The notes under the pieces: model-generated
Databases searched by the model: none
Told to the model about the DNA's origin: nothing
What the model saw: the letters and a program-made list of their open reading frames with translations, nothing else
Shown here: in pieces, positions 18,376 through 26,696 of the stretch
Layout: each line of letters opens with the position of its first letter
How positions within the stretch are numbered: position 1 is the stretch's first letter
Position numbers and translations under genes: made by a program
NCBI RefSeq assembly: GCF_017743865.1
Contig: NZ_JAGHRJ010000002.1
Coordinates: 682,001-746,000 of the forward strand
Direction: 5' to 3'
Length of the DNA stretch: 64,000 nucleotides
Source: Labrenzia sp. R4_2
GTDB taxonomy: Bacteria; Pseudomonadota; Alphaproteobacteria; Rhizobiales; Stappiaceae

Positions 18376-19038
18376 ATGACGAGTGATAAGGGTAAAATCG
18401 CGAGGATCCCTATGGACGCTGTCCTAAAGCCGGTCGGAAAAACATTCGAACGTAAAACACCGGATCAACTTCAACGTCCGAGCCGTGAAGAGGCGGAGGC
18501 TGCTGTGCGGACCATCCTCGCCTGGACCGGTGATGATCCGGACCGCGAAGGATTGCTGGACACGCCCAAGCGTGTCGTGAAAGCAATCACGCAGTTGTAT
18601 GGCGGATATTTTGAAGATCCGGCCGAGCATCTTGAGCGCACGTTTGAAGACGTCGGCGGATATCAGGACATCGTGCTGGTTCGCGGCATTCCGTTTCATT
18701 CGCATTGCGAACACCATATGCTGCCGTTCGTCGGTGAAGCACACATCGCTTATTACCCGGCAGAAGGCGTTGTCGGTCTCTCCAAGCTTGCGCGCGTCGT
18801 CGACATTTTCGCAAAACGCTTGCAGACCCAGGAAAATCTGACGTCACAAATCGCCTCAACCATCGATGACGCTTTGGCTCCGCGTGGCCTTGCTGTTATG
18901 ATGGAAGCTGAACATCAATGCATGACCATGCGCGGTGTTCAAAAACCCGGTGTCTCCACGATCACCACGCAGTTCACGGGCATCTTCGAAGACGATCCGG
19001 CCGAACAAGCCAAGTTCATGACCTTGGTGCGTGGATAA
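18376..19038 (+). CDS. folE: GTP cyclohydrolase I
   Basis: The 220-residue enzyme converts GTP to dihydroneopterin triphosphate, the first step to folate or queuosine precursors. Zinc and active-site motifs are visible: [41 protein letters not shown] and [11 protein letters not shown]. The N-terminal 35 residues are variable. An internal ATG (MDAVLKPV) at 18412 is a possible alternative start. hisI follows about 50 bases downstream, a pairing repeatedly seen in Hyphomicrobiales. Confidence 0.96.
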   Translation: MTSDKGKIARIPMDAVLKPVGKTFERKTPDQLQRPSREEAEAAVRTILAWTGDDPDREGLLDTPKRVVKAITQLYGGYFEDPAEHLERTFEDVGGYQDIVLVRGIPFHSHCEHHMLPFVGEAHIAYYPAEGVVGLSKLARVVDIFAKRLQTQENLTSQIASTIDDALAPRGLAVMMEAEHQCMTMRGVQKPGVSTITTQFTGIFEDDPAEQAKFMTLVRG

Positions 19039-19089
19039 ACATATCTATAGTGGCCATCCAGATCCTTGGATGGCCAAAATCGAGTTTAC

Positions 19090-19545
19090 ATGTCTGATTT
19101 GATTATTTCCGAACGCGCCGACAAAGCGACGGTCGAAGAAGGCGATCGCCTGATGCCGAAATTCGACCAGGACGGCCTGATTGCAGCTGTCGTGACAGAC
19201 TTCAAAACATCTGAAGTCCTGATGGTCGGCTACATGAATGAAGAAGCCTTGAAACGCACCATCGAAACAGGGGAAGCTTGGTATTGGAGCCGCTCCCGTC
19301 AAGGGTTCTGGAAAAAGGGCGAAACGTCTGGCCAGATCCAGAAGGTGCAAGAAATCCTCACCGATTGTGATCAGGACGCCCTGGTCGTGAAAGTGACCGT
19401 GGAAGGCAACGGCGCGACATGTCACGTCGGTTACCGGTCCTGCTTTTTCCGTAAGGTTGCCAACACACAAGACGGCACCGTTCGATTGGAAAACGTTGAA
19501 AAAGAGAAAGTCTACGACCCCAAGGAAGTCTACGGAAAGTCCTAA
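19090..19545 (+). CDS. hisI: Phosphoribosyl-AMP cyclohydrolase
   Basis: The 151-residue monofunctional HisI opens the purine ring of PR-AMP in histidine synthesis. Key segments are LMVGYMNEEAL, WYWSRSRQGFWKKGETSG and the metal-binding DCDQDAL with NGATCHVGYRSCFF. It has no HisE domain, as is usual in alphaproteobacteria. The ATG at 19090 was preferred to one at 19066 because the family begins there. It is the last gene before the nap operon. Confidence 0.95.
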   Translation: MSDLIISERADKATVEEGDRLMPKFDQDGLIAAVVTDFKTSEVLMVGYMNEEALKRTIETGEAWYWSRSRQGFWKKGETSGQIQKVQEILTDCDQDALVVKVTVEGNGATCHVGYRSCFFRKVANTQDGTVRLENVEKEKVYDPKEVYGKS

Positions 19546-19847
19546 GTTCAGCTGGTTTCTAGCATCACCAGATTATGCGTAGCTGCGGTGACTTCCGTCG
19601 CCCGAATGCTCTCCCTCCCTTCCAACGCATAAGTATTCGCACCTATACGCCACCATGCGGACATAGCATAAGCTTTGTCCAAACCGACGGTTGCAGATAA
19701 GCACCGCGGTTGACCAAATGCGACCGGAGAGATGCCTGGGAGGGCTCGCATGGTGGTCCAGTGTGACGCGCATCTGAGTATTCAGCTGCAGGTAAAACCT
19801 GTGCGTTTTGTCATGCCCCAAAGCTGTTACATGGGCTGGAGGGCGTT
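19546..19847. other. Region upstream of the nap operon
   Basis: This 302-base gap should hold the nap promoter. I see no napE gene and no FNR-type TTGAT-N4-ATCAA site. A 39-codon open frame (19732-19851) ends in TGA overlapping the napF ATG, but it has no membrane segment or family likeness. GGAGGG precedes the napF ATG (19848) by four bases. Confidence 0.5.
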
Positions 19848-20360
19848 ATGACCCCTGCCCAACCGACGCGCAGAAACTTTCTCAATGGCTCCCTTCGGTC
19901 ACCCGACCATACGCTCATGCGTCCTCCTCGAGCGGTTGATGCTTTTCCAACCCTCTGTGATGGCTGCACAAAGTGCGAAACTGCTTGTCCTGAAAACATC
20001 ATTGTGATGGGGAAAGATAGTTAGCCGGTCATCGATTTCACCCATGGACTTTGCACGTTTTGCAGCGAGTGCGCCAACGCATGCCCTACCGGGGCTTTGG
20101 ATCCACTTCTTGACCTTGATTGGAACTGGAAGCCTGCCATTTCACAGACCTGTTTTTCGCAAATCGGGGTCACCTGCAGAAGTTGCGAAGACGTTTGTGA
20201 TCAAAACGCCATCCGTTTCAAGTTGAGGTTGGGCGGCAGGTCCGAACCCCAAATCGATTTCGACAGTTGCAGCGGGTGCGGCGCATGCGCCCATGTGTGC
20301 CCGGCAAATGCCGTGACGTTCAAGCAATCACAACCAGAGATGAGTGAGGCCATCACATGA
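19848..20360 (+). pseudogene. napF: napF, ferredoxin-type protein, interrupted by an in-frame TAG
   Basis: Read through, the frame gives a 170-residue NapF with an N-terminal RRNFL start and cysteine clusters CDGCTKCETACP, CTFCSECANACP, CRSCEDVC and CSGCGACAHVCP, all consistent with several 4Fe-4S clusters in a cytoplasmic maturation factor for NapA. Codon 59 (20022-20024) is TAG, in the place of the tyrosine of the family's GYP-x-V/I-x-F segment: the context is GKDS-stop-PVIDF. The remaining 111 codons are intact, with no frameshift. As annotated by standard rules the gene is broken; amber readthrough is the alternative. The stop overlaps the napD start by four bases. Confidence 0.82.
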
Positions 20361-20659
20361 ACATATGCGGCTGCCTCGTACACACCACACCGGATGCAAC
20401 CGAAAGAATTGGCGCTGTCATAGATGCCATGGACGGCGTCGAGGTTCATGCAATTGGCGACGGAGGCCGCCTTGTTGTCGTGGTCGAAGACACGGCAAGC
20501 CGCATGGCATCGGAACTGATCATGGATATGCATCAGATCCCGGGCGTTATCTCCCTGTCTCTGACCTACCACCATTTCGATGAATCCGAAGCTTTGGGCG
20601 CCGCTTCTCTGCCCACCTCATCAAGCCAAGCCGGAGACCAGACAAATGACCATTTCTGA
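20357..20659 (+). CDS. napD: NapD, Tat-signal chaperone for NapA
   Basis: The 100-residue cytoplasmic protein begins [22 protein letters not shown], with [19 protein letters not shown] and LSLTYHHFD. This is the ferredoxin-like NapD fold that binds the NapA twin-arginine leader until cofactor loading is complete. Its ATG overlaps the napF stop (ATGA) and its own end overlaps the napA start by 14 bases, giving tight translational coupling. The frame is undamaged, unlike its two neighbours. Confidence 0.92.
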   Translation: MNICGCLVHTTPDATERIGAVIDAMDGVEVHAIGDGGRLVVVVEDTASRMASELIMDMHQIPGVISLSLTYHHFDESEALGAASLPTSSSQAGDQTNDHF

Positions 20660-23138
20660 ATCCCGCCGGACGTTTTTGAAGGCCACCGCAGCCGCAGCAA
20701 CCGCGTCTGCTGCTGGAATTCCACTTGGAACAGGTATTGCCCAAGCCCAAATCCAAGCGCCAGACATTAAATGGGACAAGGCCGCCTGCCGGTTTTGCGG
20801 CACAGGGTGTTCTGTCCTCGTTGGAACCAAGGAAGGCCGGGTTGTTGCAACTCAGGGCGACCCCGAAGCTTCGGTCAATCGCGGCCTAAACTGCGTAAAA
20901 GGGTATTTCCTGTCCAAAATCATGTACGGCGCAGACCGGTTGAAACATCCTCTACTTCGCAAAACGAATGGTGTGTACGACAAAAATGGCGAGTTTGAAC
21001 CAGTCAGCTGGGATGAAGCCTTCGATGTCATGGCAAAGAAGTGGAAGGAAGCCCTCAAGGCCAAGGGGCCGACCAGTGTTGGCATGTTCGGTTCTGGACA
21101 GTGGACGATCTGGGAGGGTTATGCTGCTGCCAAACTGTTGAAAGCCGGGTTCCGGTCCAACAACATTGATCCGAACGCCCGCCACTGTATGGCGTCAGCG
21201 GTCGTAGGTTTCATGCGCACGTTTGGGATCGATGAACCTATGGGCTGCTACGATGATTTCGAAGCGGCAGATACGTTTGTGCTCTGGGGCTCGAATATGG
21301 CCGAGATGCACCCGATCCTCTGGTCAAGGCTGACAGACACACGGCTGACGAAACCCGGTGCGCAGGTCCATGTCCTATCAACCTACGAACACCGGTCGTT
21401 TGAGCTTGCAGACAATGGCATGGTTTTCAAGCCGCAGACGGACTTGGCGATCCTGAATTACATCGCCAATCACATCATTCAGTCTGATTCTGTGAACGAA
21501 GACTTCATGGCCAAGCACGTGAACATTACCAAGACCGAAACGGATATCGGCTATGGTCTGCGGCCCGAGAACCCGCTGCAACAGGAAGCGGCTCATCCAG
21601 ACTCCGGCAAATTGACCCCCATTGATTTGGACGAATATGCGTCAGCCGTCGCCGAGTACACGGTCGACATGGTTTCAGAGTTGTCCGGTGTGCCTGCCGA
21701 GAAACTCGAAAAACTCGCGCATCAATACGCCGACCCGAACCGCAAGGTCATGTCGCTCTGGATGATGGGGTTCAACCAGCACACCCGCGGATCATGGGTT
21801 AATTCCCTGTGTTACAACGTCCACCTTCTAACGGGCAAAATCTCCGAGCCAGGAAACTCACCGTTTTCACTAACGGGTCAACCTTCGGCCTGTGGCACGG
21901 CACGGGAAGTGGGAACATTTTCGCACCGGCTGCCAGCCGACATGGTGGTCAACAACGACAAGCATCGGGAAATCTGCGAGACCGCTTGGAACATTCCTGA
22001 AGGCACAATACCGCCCAAACCGGGTTTTCATGCAGTTCTGCAGAACAGAATGCTCAAGGACGGGAAACTCAACGCCTATTGGGTCCAGTGCAACAATAAC
22101 ATGCAGGCGGCGCCGAACCTGAATGAAGAAAGCTTTCCCGGGTACAGAAACCCGGAAAACTTTGTCACCGTTTCAGACCCCTACCCGACCGTAACCGCCA
22201 TTGCAGCAGACCTGATATTGCCGACGGCCATGTGGGTTGAAAAGGAAGGGGCCTATGGCAACGCGGAACGGCGCACGCAGTTCTGGCGCCAACAAGTTCA
22301 TGCACCGGGCGAAGCCAAGTCCGATCTCTGGCAATTGATGGAGTTTTCCAAGCGCTTCACGGTCGAGGAGGTCTGGGGCGAAGAACTGCTTGCGAAAATG
22401 CCCGAACACCGCGGGAAGACGATGTATGACGTGCTTTACGCAAACGGAACAGTCGACAAATACCCTCTAAGCGAAACTCAAGAAGGCCACCCGAACGACG
22501 ACGCCGCGCATTTCGGCTTCTATGTCCAAAAGGGTCTGTTTGAAGAGTATGCCGGATTTGGCCGCGATCACGGCCATGACCTCGCGCCGTTCGAAACATA
22601 TCATGAGGTAAGGGGCCTTCGATGGCCCGTGGTTGACGGCAAGGAAACGCTTTATCGGTTCCGTGAAGGCCATGACCCTTATGTTCCGGAGGGCGAAGGG
22701 GTGCGGTTTTAGGGCCATAAGGACGGCAAGGCCAAGATCATCTTTGCCCCCTATGAAGCACCGCCTGAAGTCCCGGACGATGAGTACAATCTCTGGCTTT
22801 GCACAGGCCGTGTCCTGGAACACTGGCATTCGGGCTCCATGACCCAGCGGGTGCCGGAGCTGCATCGCGCTTTTCCGCTGGCTGTTGTCTTCATGCACCC
22901 GAATGACGCGGCAAAACGAGGGCTTCGCAACGGTCAGGAGATCGTTATCTCCACACGCCGCGGCGAGGTTCGCAGCAAACTTGCAACCCGCGGCCGGAAC
23001 AAGGTGCCAGAAGGGCTTGTCTTCATGCCGTGGTTTGACGAAGGCCAGTTGACCAACAAGCTCACGCTGGACGCCACCTGCCCCCTGTCCAAGGAAACAG
23101 ACTTCAAGAAATGCGCCTGCAAGGTCGAACGCGCCTGA
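20646..23138 (+). pseudogene. napA: napA, periplasmic nitrate reductase catalytic subunit, interrupted by an in-frame TAG
   Basis: Read through, it is 830 residues, against 828 for the E. coli protein. Visible features are a twin-arginine leader (SRRTFLK), a 4Fe-4S ligand set Cys48/51/55/83 and the molybdenum-ligand Cys181 in ARHCMASA. The C-terminal molybdopterin-binding block includes [19 protein letters not shown] and [17 protein letters not shown]. Codon 689 (22710-22712) is TAG where family members have Tyr (E. coli FKFYGKPDGK; here VRF-stop-GHKDGK). The 141 codons after it are fully conserved in frame. Terminating at TAG would remove part of the cofactor-binding domain and should abolish activity. 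Confidence 0.85.
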
Positions 23139-23194
23139 ACCAGTGAAGCGTATTCGAGTTTGCGCGGTACGAATGACCGTAAGGAGAGATTTCA

Positions 23195-23647
23195 ATGAAG
23201 AAACAATTTCTCGCAAGTCTTGCAGCGCTGCTTTTTGCGACAGGCCTCGTCGGCTTCGCGGTCGCACAGCAGCAACAAGTTCAAGCCATGCGCACCACGC
23301 CGATCGACGCGCCAAACCGGCTTGGACCAGACTTCAAATGGGAAGGCAAGGAAGGCCGGATGCAACGGAATTACCGGCAGCAACCGCCGTTGATCCCGCA
23401 CTCGATTGCTCAGTACCAGATCGACACACGCACCAATCAATGCCTGTCCTGTCATGACTGGACGAAAGCCGGTGAACGCGGCGCGCCGACCTTGTCCATG
23501 ACGCACTACCTCGACAGGGACGGAAACGAACTCGATCAGCTGGCGGGCACGCGATACTTTTGCAATCAGTGTCACGTACCTCAAGCGGACGTTCCGCCAC
23601 TGGTCGAAAATACCTTCCAGCCATCCGCTCCAGTCTCCGTTCGATAA
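23195..23647 (+). CDS. napB: NapB, diheme cytochrome c subunit of periplasmic nitrate reductase
   Basis: The 150-residue periplasmic electron-transfer subunit has an N-terminal signal peptide (MKKQFLASLAALLFATGL...). Two CxxCH heme sites are visible, CLSCH and CNQCH, as expected. AAGGAG precedes the ATG by eight bases. It receives electrons from NapC and passes them to NapA in the periplasm. The sequence is intact and of normal length, so the operon is not generally eroded. Confidence 0.95.
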   Translation: MKKQFLASLAALLFATGLVGFAVAQQQQVQAMRTTPIDAPNRLGPDFKWEGKEGRMQRNYRQQPPLIPHSIAQYQIDTRTNQCLSCHDWTKAGERGAPTLSMTHYLDRDGNELDQLAGTRYFCNQCHVPQADVPPLVENTFQPSAPVSVR

Positions 23648-23676
23648 GCAACTACTTTTCAGTCAGGAGCTCATAG

Positions 23677-24381
23677 ATGAACGACTCCAAAAAGACGAAA
23701 CAGTCCCGGAATTTTTTATTGCGCATGTGGGATTGGTTTTGGACCCCCACAAAGGTCCTGAGCGCTGGCTTTGTTCTGCTTGCCGGTTTTTTGGGTGGCA
23801 TCCTGTTTTGGGGCGGCTTTCACTGGACCCTGGAATTGACCAACACCGAGGAGTTCTGCACGGGGTGCCATACAATGGAGACCAACCTCGCAGAATACCG
23901 AAACACAATTCACTACAACAATCACTCCGGGGTTCGGGCAATCTGCTCTGATTGTCATGTGCCGCATGAATGGCAGCACAAGATCAAAGCGAAAATCATG
24001 GCTGTAAAGGACGTCTATCACGAGATAGCCGGCACCATCAGCACACCGGAAAAGTATGAGGAACACCGAATTGCAATGGCGACGGTCGTCTGGCGCAAAA
24101 TGAAAGTCTCCGACAGTCGCGAGTGCCGCAATTGCCATAATTTCAAGTATATGGACTTTACGGTTCAGGAAACGCGCGCAGCTTCGGAGCATCAGCGGGC
24201 CATTGACAACAACATGACCTGTATCGATTGCCACCAAGGCATCGCGCATGATCTGCCGCCCGGTTATCAGGAGCGCTACCGCCAGGTGATCGAACAACTC
24301 GAGGCAACCAACAAAAAGACGTCAGATCAGCCAAATGAGATCGCCGAGGTAAGGAGCTACCTGGAGAAGGTGTCAAACTGA
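23677..24381 (+). CDS. napC: NapC, membrane-anchored tetraheme cytochrome c
   Basis: The 234-residue NapC/NirT-family quinol dehydrogenase has one N-terminal transmembrane segment (VLSAGFVLLAGFLGGILFWGG) and four CxxCH sites in order: CTGCH, CSDCH, CRNCH and CIDCH. It oxidises quinol in the inner membrane and reduces NapB. The charged C-terminal tail follows the fourth heme. The gene is undamaged and starts 29 bases after napB. Confidence 0.95.
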   Translation: MNDSKKTKQSRNFLLRMWDWFWTPTKVLSAGFVLLAGFLGGILFWGGFHWTLELTNTEEFCTGCHTMETNLAEYRNTIHYNNHSGVRAICSDCHVPHEWQHKIKAKIMAVKDVYHEIAGTISTPEKYEEHRIAMATVVWRKMKVSDSRECRNCHNFKYMDFTVQETRAASEHQRAIDNNMTCIDCHQGIAHDLPPGYQERYRQVIEQLEATNKKTSDQPNEIAEVRSYLEKVSN

Positions 24382-24454
24382 TAGCCGTTTGACCTGACTA
24401 TGACCTGGATCTCCACCGGATGGTGGCTTCAAGGCAGAATGAGAAAGGTGAGAT

Positions 24455-24721
24455 ATGCTTGGAATTCTGGACTTGCTCGGGACGATCGGCGGCAATGTGC
24501 TGAGCCTGCCAGGCATCCTCGGACTTGCTGCGGGGATGATGACCCGAAATTGGGTTTTGGCGGGCTTCCTCGGAGCCGCAATCGGAGTTGTTGAGACTTT
24601 TTTGTTCGCCGGATTTCAGGTTTCTGAGATCAACCTGATTGATTTGTTTATCGCCGTTCTGATTGGCGTTCTTGCAAGCAGTGTCGGATGCGCAATCAGG
24701 CATAAGGGCGCGACAGTCTAG
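24455..24721 (+). CDS. Small membrane protein of unknown function downstream of napC
   Basis: The 88-residue product has three hydrophobic segments (LSLPGILGLAAGM, WVLAGFLGAAIGVVETFLF, LIDLFIAVLIGVLASSVG), so it is an inner-membrane protein. The RBS AGGTGAG sits just upstream of the ATG. I do not recognise the family. It lies 73 bases after napC on the same strand and could be the last gene of the nap transcript. No NapE-like sequence is visible in it. Confidence 0.65.
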   Translation: MLGILDLLGTIGGNVLSLPGILGLAAGMMTRNWVLAGFLGAAIGVVETFLFAGFQVSEINLIDLFIAVLIGVLASSVGCAIRHKGATV

Positions 24722-24773
24722 CTATGGAAATCAAGTAACGGATCATGCAGCAGAGCCATCTACCAAAGCAAAA

Positions 24774-24796
24774 GGGCTGACCAATGTGGGCAGCCC
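24774..24796 (-). terminator. Rho-independent terminator of the CBS-domain gene
   Basis: On the minus strand GGGCTG and CAGCCC arms, with the ACC/TGGG interior, fold into a hairpin followed by TTTTGCTTT. It lies 35 bases past the stop of the minus-strand CBS gene, a classical layout. On the plus strand it has no T-run. Confidence 0.6.
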
Positions 24797-24830
24797 TCAC
24801 AATGTGCGGCAAGAATGATCCAAACCTGCT

Positions 24831-25262
24831 TCAGGTGGTCGTAATGTAGCTGCGCATTTGCTCAGCTTCGTGTTCGACCTGGGCGATCTTGTGTTTCACG
24901 ACGTCGCCGATGGAGATGACCCCAATCAGCTTGCCGTCTTCCACCACCGGCATGTGACGGAACCGGCCCCGGTTCATGCGCCCCATGACCTCATTTGCTG
25001 CATCCATTTCAGTGCAGGTCATCACATCCTTGGTCATGATTGATGAAACGGGCTGAGACAACGCGGACGCGCCTTGCAGACCGACGAGGCGCACCACGTC
25101 CCGCTCCGAGACAATGCCCTCGATGTGCCGTTCTCCATCACAAAGCACTACGGCGCCGATCTTGTTCTTCGCCAGAATTTCGGCGATCTCGCTCACCGGT
25201 GCGGACTTATCCGCCGTGATGGTGTCGTGGCCTTTCGTCTTCATGATTGCGGCAACGGTCAT
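24831..25262 (-). CDS. CBS-domain pair protein
   Basis: The 143-residue protein consists almost wholly of two tandem CBS motifs: MKTKGHDTITADKSAPVSEIAEILAKNKIGAVVL...GIVSERDVVRLV, then IMTKDVMTCTEMDAANEVMGRMNRGRFRHMPVV...GVISIGDVVKHKI. Such stand-alone pairs bind adenine nucleotides and sense energy status. The start at 25262 has GGGAGGT about ten bases upstream; a longer frame lacks this. It is downstream of the rhomboid gene on the same strand, with a 102-base gap. Confidence 0.9.
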   Translation of the reverse strand: MTVAAIMKTKGHDTITADKSAPVSEIAEILAKNKIGAVVLCDGERHIEGIVSERDVVRLVGLQGASALSQPVSSIMTKDVMTCTEMDAANEVMGRMNRGRFRHMPVVEDGKLIGVISIGDVVKHKIAQVEHEAEQMRSYITTT

Positions 25263-25364
25263 GTAAGCAAACCTCCCTTTGCATCCAAGGTCCGGTTGCA
25301 TCCGGCTCCCTGATCACCGCATCATGGCAAAAAAATATGGCGACGCAAAGCCTTGACGTGCCCG

Positions 25365-26147
25365 TTACCAACCCCGCCGCTGGGGCACTGGATCAAAGAG
25401 CGGGAACAGAGCCAAACCCGCGACAAAACCGCCAATGTGCGCTTGCCAGGCAATGGACCCCGCCTGCCCACCGCTTGTCAGTCCGAAGAACATGTTCAAT
25501 CCAAACCAAACGCCGACAAAGACCAGAACCTGCTGGTTCCGGAAGCACTCGCTGATCGGCTGCGCGGGCACAAAATACGCGCCTCGATCGGACCGACGGA
25601 AAACGCCGAGTGGTCCGCCCATCTCAAAGACAAACCGGATAGCTGCCGCCATATGGCCTGATATGGCAGCCGACGCACCAATCATGGGCGCAGATTCGCC
25701 CCAGTGGGTCGCAAGATGTGCAAACGCGCCGCCAACAGAGCACAAAGCAGAAAATGCCAGGAACCGCCCAAGTCCAAACCTGCGCACAACGGCGCTGCCG
25801 AAGATCGCCATCCAAAGCAGATTGAACGTCAGGTGCATGGCACCGCCATGAAGGAAACTATAACTGACAAATGCCCAGATGCTGGACGCAAGGTCTATCG
25901 CCTGCAGACTGCTCAGCGCTGTGTATTTCACCGGCCAGAACGCCAGGAAGTACAGCATCATATTGTTCCAGCCAGCCGGGATGACAAAGGTCCGCACAAC
26001 ATGAATGGCGATCAGGGCAACGCTCAGCCAGATAATCGCAGCCGGCAGATTGAGCGCCGGAGGCTCGGATGGGCGTTGCTCGCGCTCGCGCTGCTTGGTC
26101 TCTTCGTCGCGGCGCTTACGCTCCTCATCAAACTGATAAACGTTCAT
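25365..26147 (-). CDS. Rhomboid family intramembrane serine protease
   Basis: The 260-residue polytopic protein has a charged, Glu/Arg-rich cytoplasmic N-terminus of about 40 residues followed by six hydrophobic segments. The catalytic Ser is in MIGASAAISG (GxSx). The paired His is in QAHIGGFVAGL, and HLTFNLLWM supplies the conserved HxxxN in an early helix. Rhomboids cleave single-pass membrane proteins within the bilayer; the substrate is unknown. The start at 26147 follows GAGG by six bases. The hairpin at 26291-26330 lies in its upstream leader. Confidence 0.9.
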   Translation of the reverse strand: MNVYQFDEERKRRDEETKQREREQRPSEPPALNLPAAIIWLSVALIAIHVVRTFVIPAGWNNMMLYFLAFWPVKYTALSSLQAIDLASSIWAFVSYSFLHGGAMHLTFNLLWMAIFGSAVVRRFGLGRFLAFSALCSVGGAFAHLATHWGESAPMIGASAAISGHMAAAIRFVFEMGGPLGVFRRSDRGAYFVPAQPISECFRNQQVLVFVGVWFGLNMFFGLTSGGQAGSIAWQAHIGGFVAGLALFPLFDPVPQRRGW

Positions 26148-26290
26148 GGAACCTCGCATCTCAATGTCCCGAAGTTGTAGCCCGGCAACGGGACAAAACA
26201 AGGGCGCCGGTCAACAATCGCATACGCTTGCAGAAACATGGTGAACGCCAATGCGTTGGTTCGTTTCTAACCCTGCCCTTGTCGGCGCAT

Positions 26291-26330
26291 AACAAAACGC
26301 CGGCTATCGAAACGATAACCGGCGTTTGTT
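26291..26330. terminator. Bidirectional hairpin between divergent genes
   Basis: AACAAAACGCCGG and CCGGCGTTTGTT pair with one bulged A; TATCG/CGATA extend the stem to an AAA loop. Short T-rich tails follow on both strands (GTTTGTT on plus, GTTTTGTTATG on minus). It lies 144 bases upstream of the rhomboid gene and no gene ends here, so it must serve an unannotated transcript or attenuate the rhomboid leader. Confidence 0.5.
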
Positions 26331-26575
26331 GAGCCCCCCCACAAAAGGTCGCGTCCCCACGCGCCAAATTGAGGTGTCTTGCTGCGATCGCCTTTTCAGT
26401 TTCGGGTTCTTTTACGCCCCTGATATTTTTTTTGGCGCTCACACGTGCATAGGTTTTACAAACCAATGCCCTGAAGACGATGTGAACTTGCCAGCCACAC
26501 ACTGCGCTGGCAAGCTTTACGAAGAATTAACCTTAACAAAGTGTTGCTCGACGATTTTTTCATACTTTCAGCGAC

Positions 26576-26592
26576 TTGGCACACCCCCTGCT
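26576..26592 (+). promoter_or_regulatory. Candidate sigma-54 (-24/-12) promoter of the PAS-domain gene
   Basis: TTGGCAC-ACCCC-CTGCT matches the sigma-54 consensus TGGCAC-N5-TTGCW with the essential GG and GC pairs exactly ten bases apart. A start site about 12 bases downstream (near 26603) would give a leader of roughly 95 bases before the PAS gene at 26697. No enhancer-binding protein gene is in the window. Confidence 0.5.
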
Positions 26593-26611
26593 TAGTAGGA
26601 GGCAAACAAAA

Positions 26612-26683
26612 GGACGGATAACGGAGCGTCCCGTTTTGAAACAGTTACTGTCTTGAGACGAAACAGCGCTCCGGAGTGGGACG
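26612..26683 (+). other. Leader with mutually exclusive stems ahead of the PAS gene
   Basis: CGTCCC at 26627-26632 can pair with GGACG at 26612-26616 or with GGGACG at 26678-26683. The second pairing encloses ACAG-TTA-CTGT (26641-26651) and CTCCGGAG hairpins and ends against the ribosome site region just before the start at 26697. This is an alternative-stem layout as in translational switches; no known riboswitch class is recognised. Confidence 0.35.
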
Positions 26684-26696
26684 AAAGGCAAGTCAA

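Larger units (their letters stand above)
26148..26696. other. Structured intergenic region between divergent rhomboid and PAS genes
   Basis: This 549-base gap contains a near-perfect long hairpin (26291-26330), a second hairpin with 9-bp arms CTTGCCAGC/GCTGGCAAG (26487-26495 and 26506-26514), a sigma-54-like promoter (26576-26592) and a potential switching leader (26612-26683). Open frames in it lack ribosome sites and family-like sequence. The region may encode a non-coding RNA. Confidence 0.5.

Noticed and set aside
19732..19851. 39-codon frame overlapping the napF start, considered as napE or a leader peptide
   Set aside because: NapE is a membrane peptide and this product has no hydrophobic helix; the ATGA overlap alone is weak evidence.
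26161..26502. 113-codon minus-strand open frame upstream of the rhomboid gene
   Set aside because: It spans the long hairpin at 26291-26330 and has no family-like sequence or ribosome site.
26326..26595. 89-codon open frame before the PAS gene
   Set aside because: It runs through hairpins and ends across the sigma-54-like promoter, with no ribosome site; better explained as non-coding.
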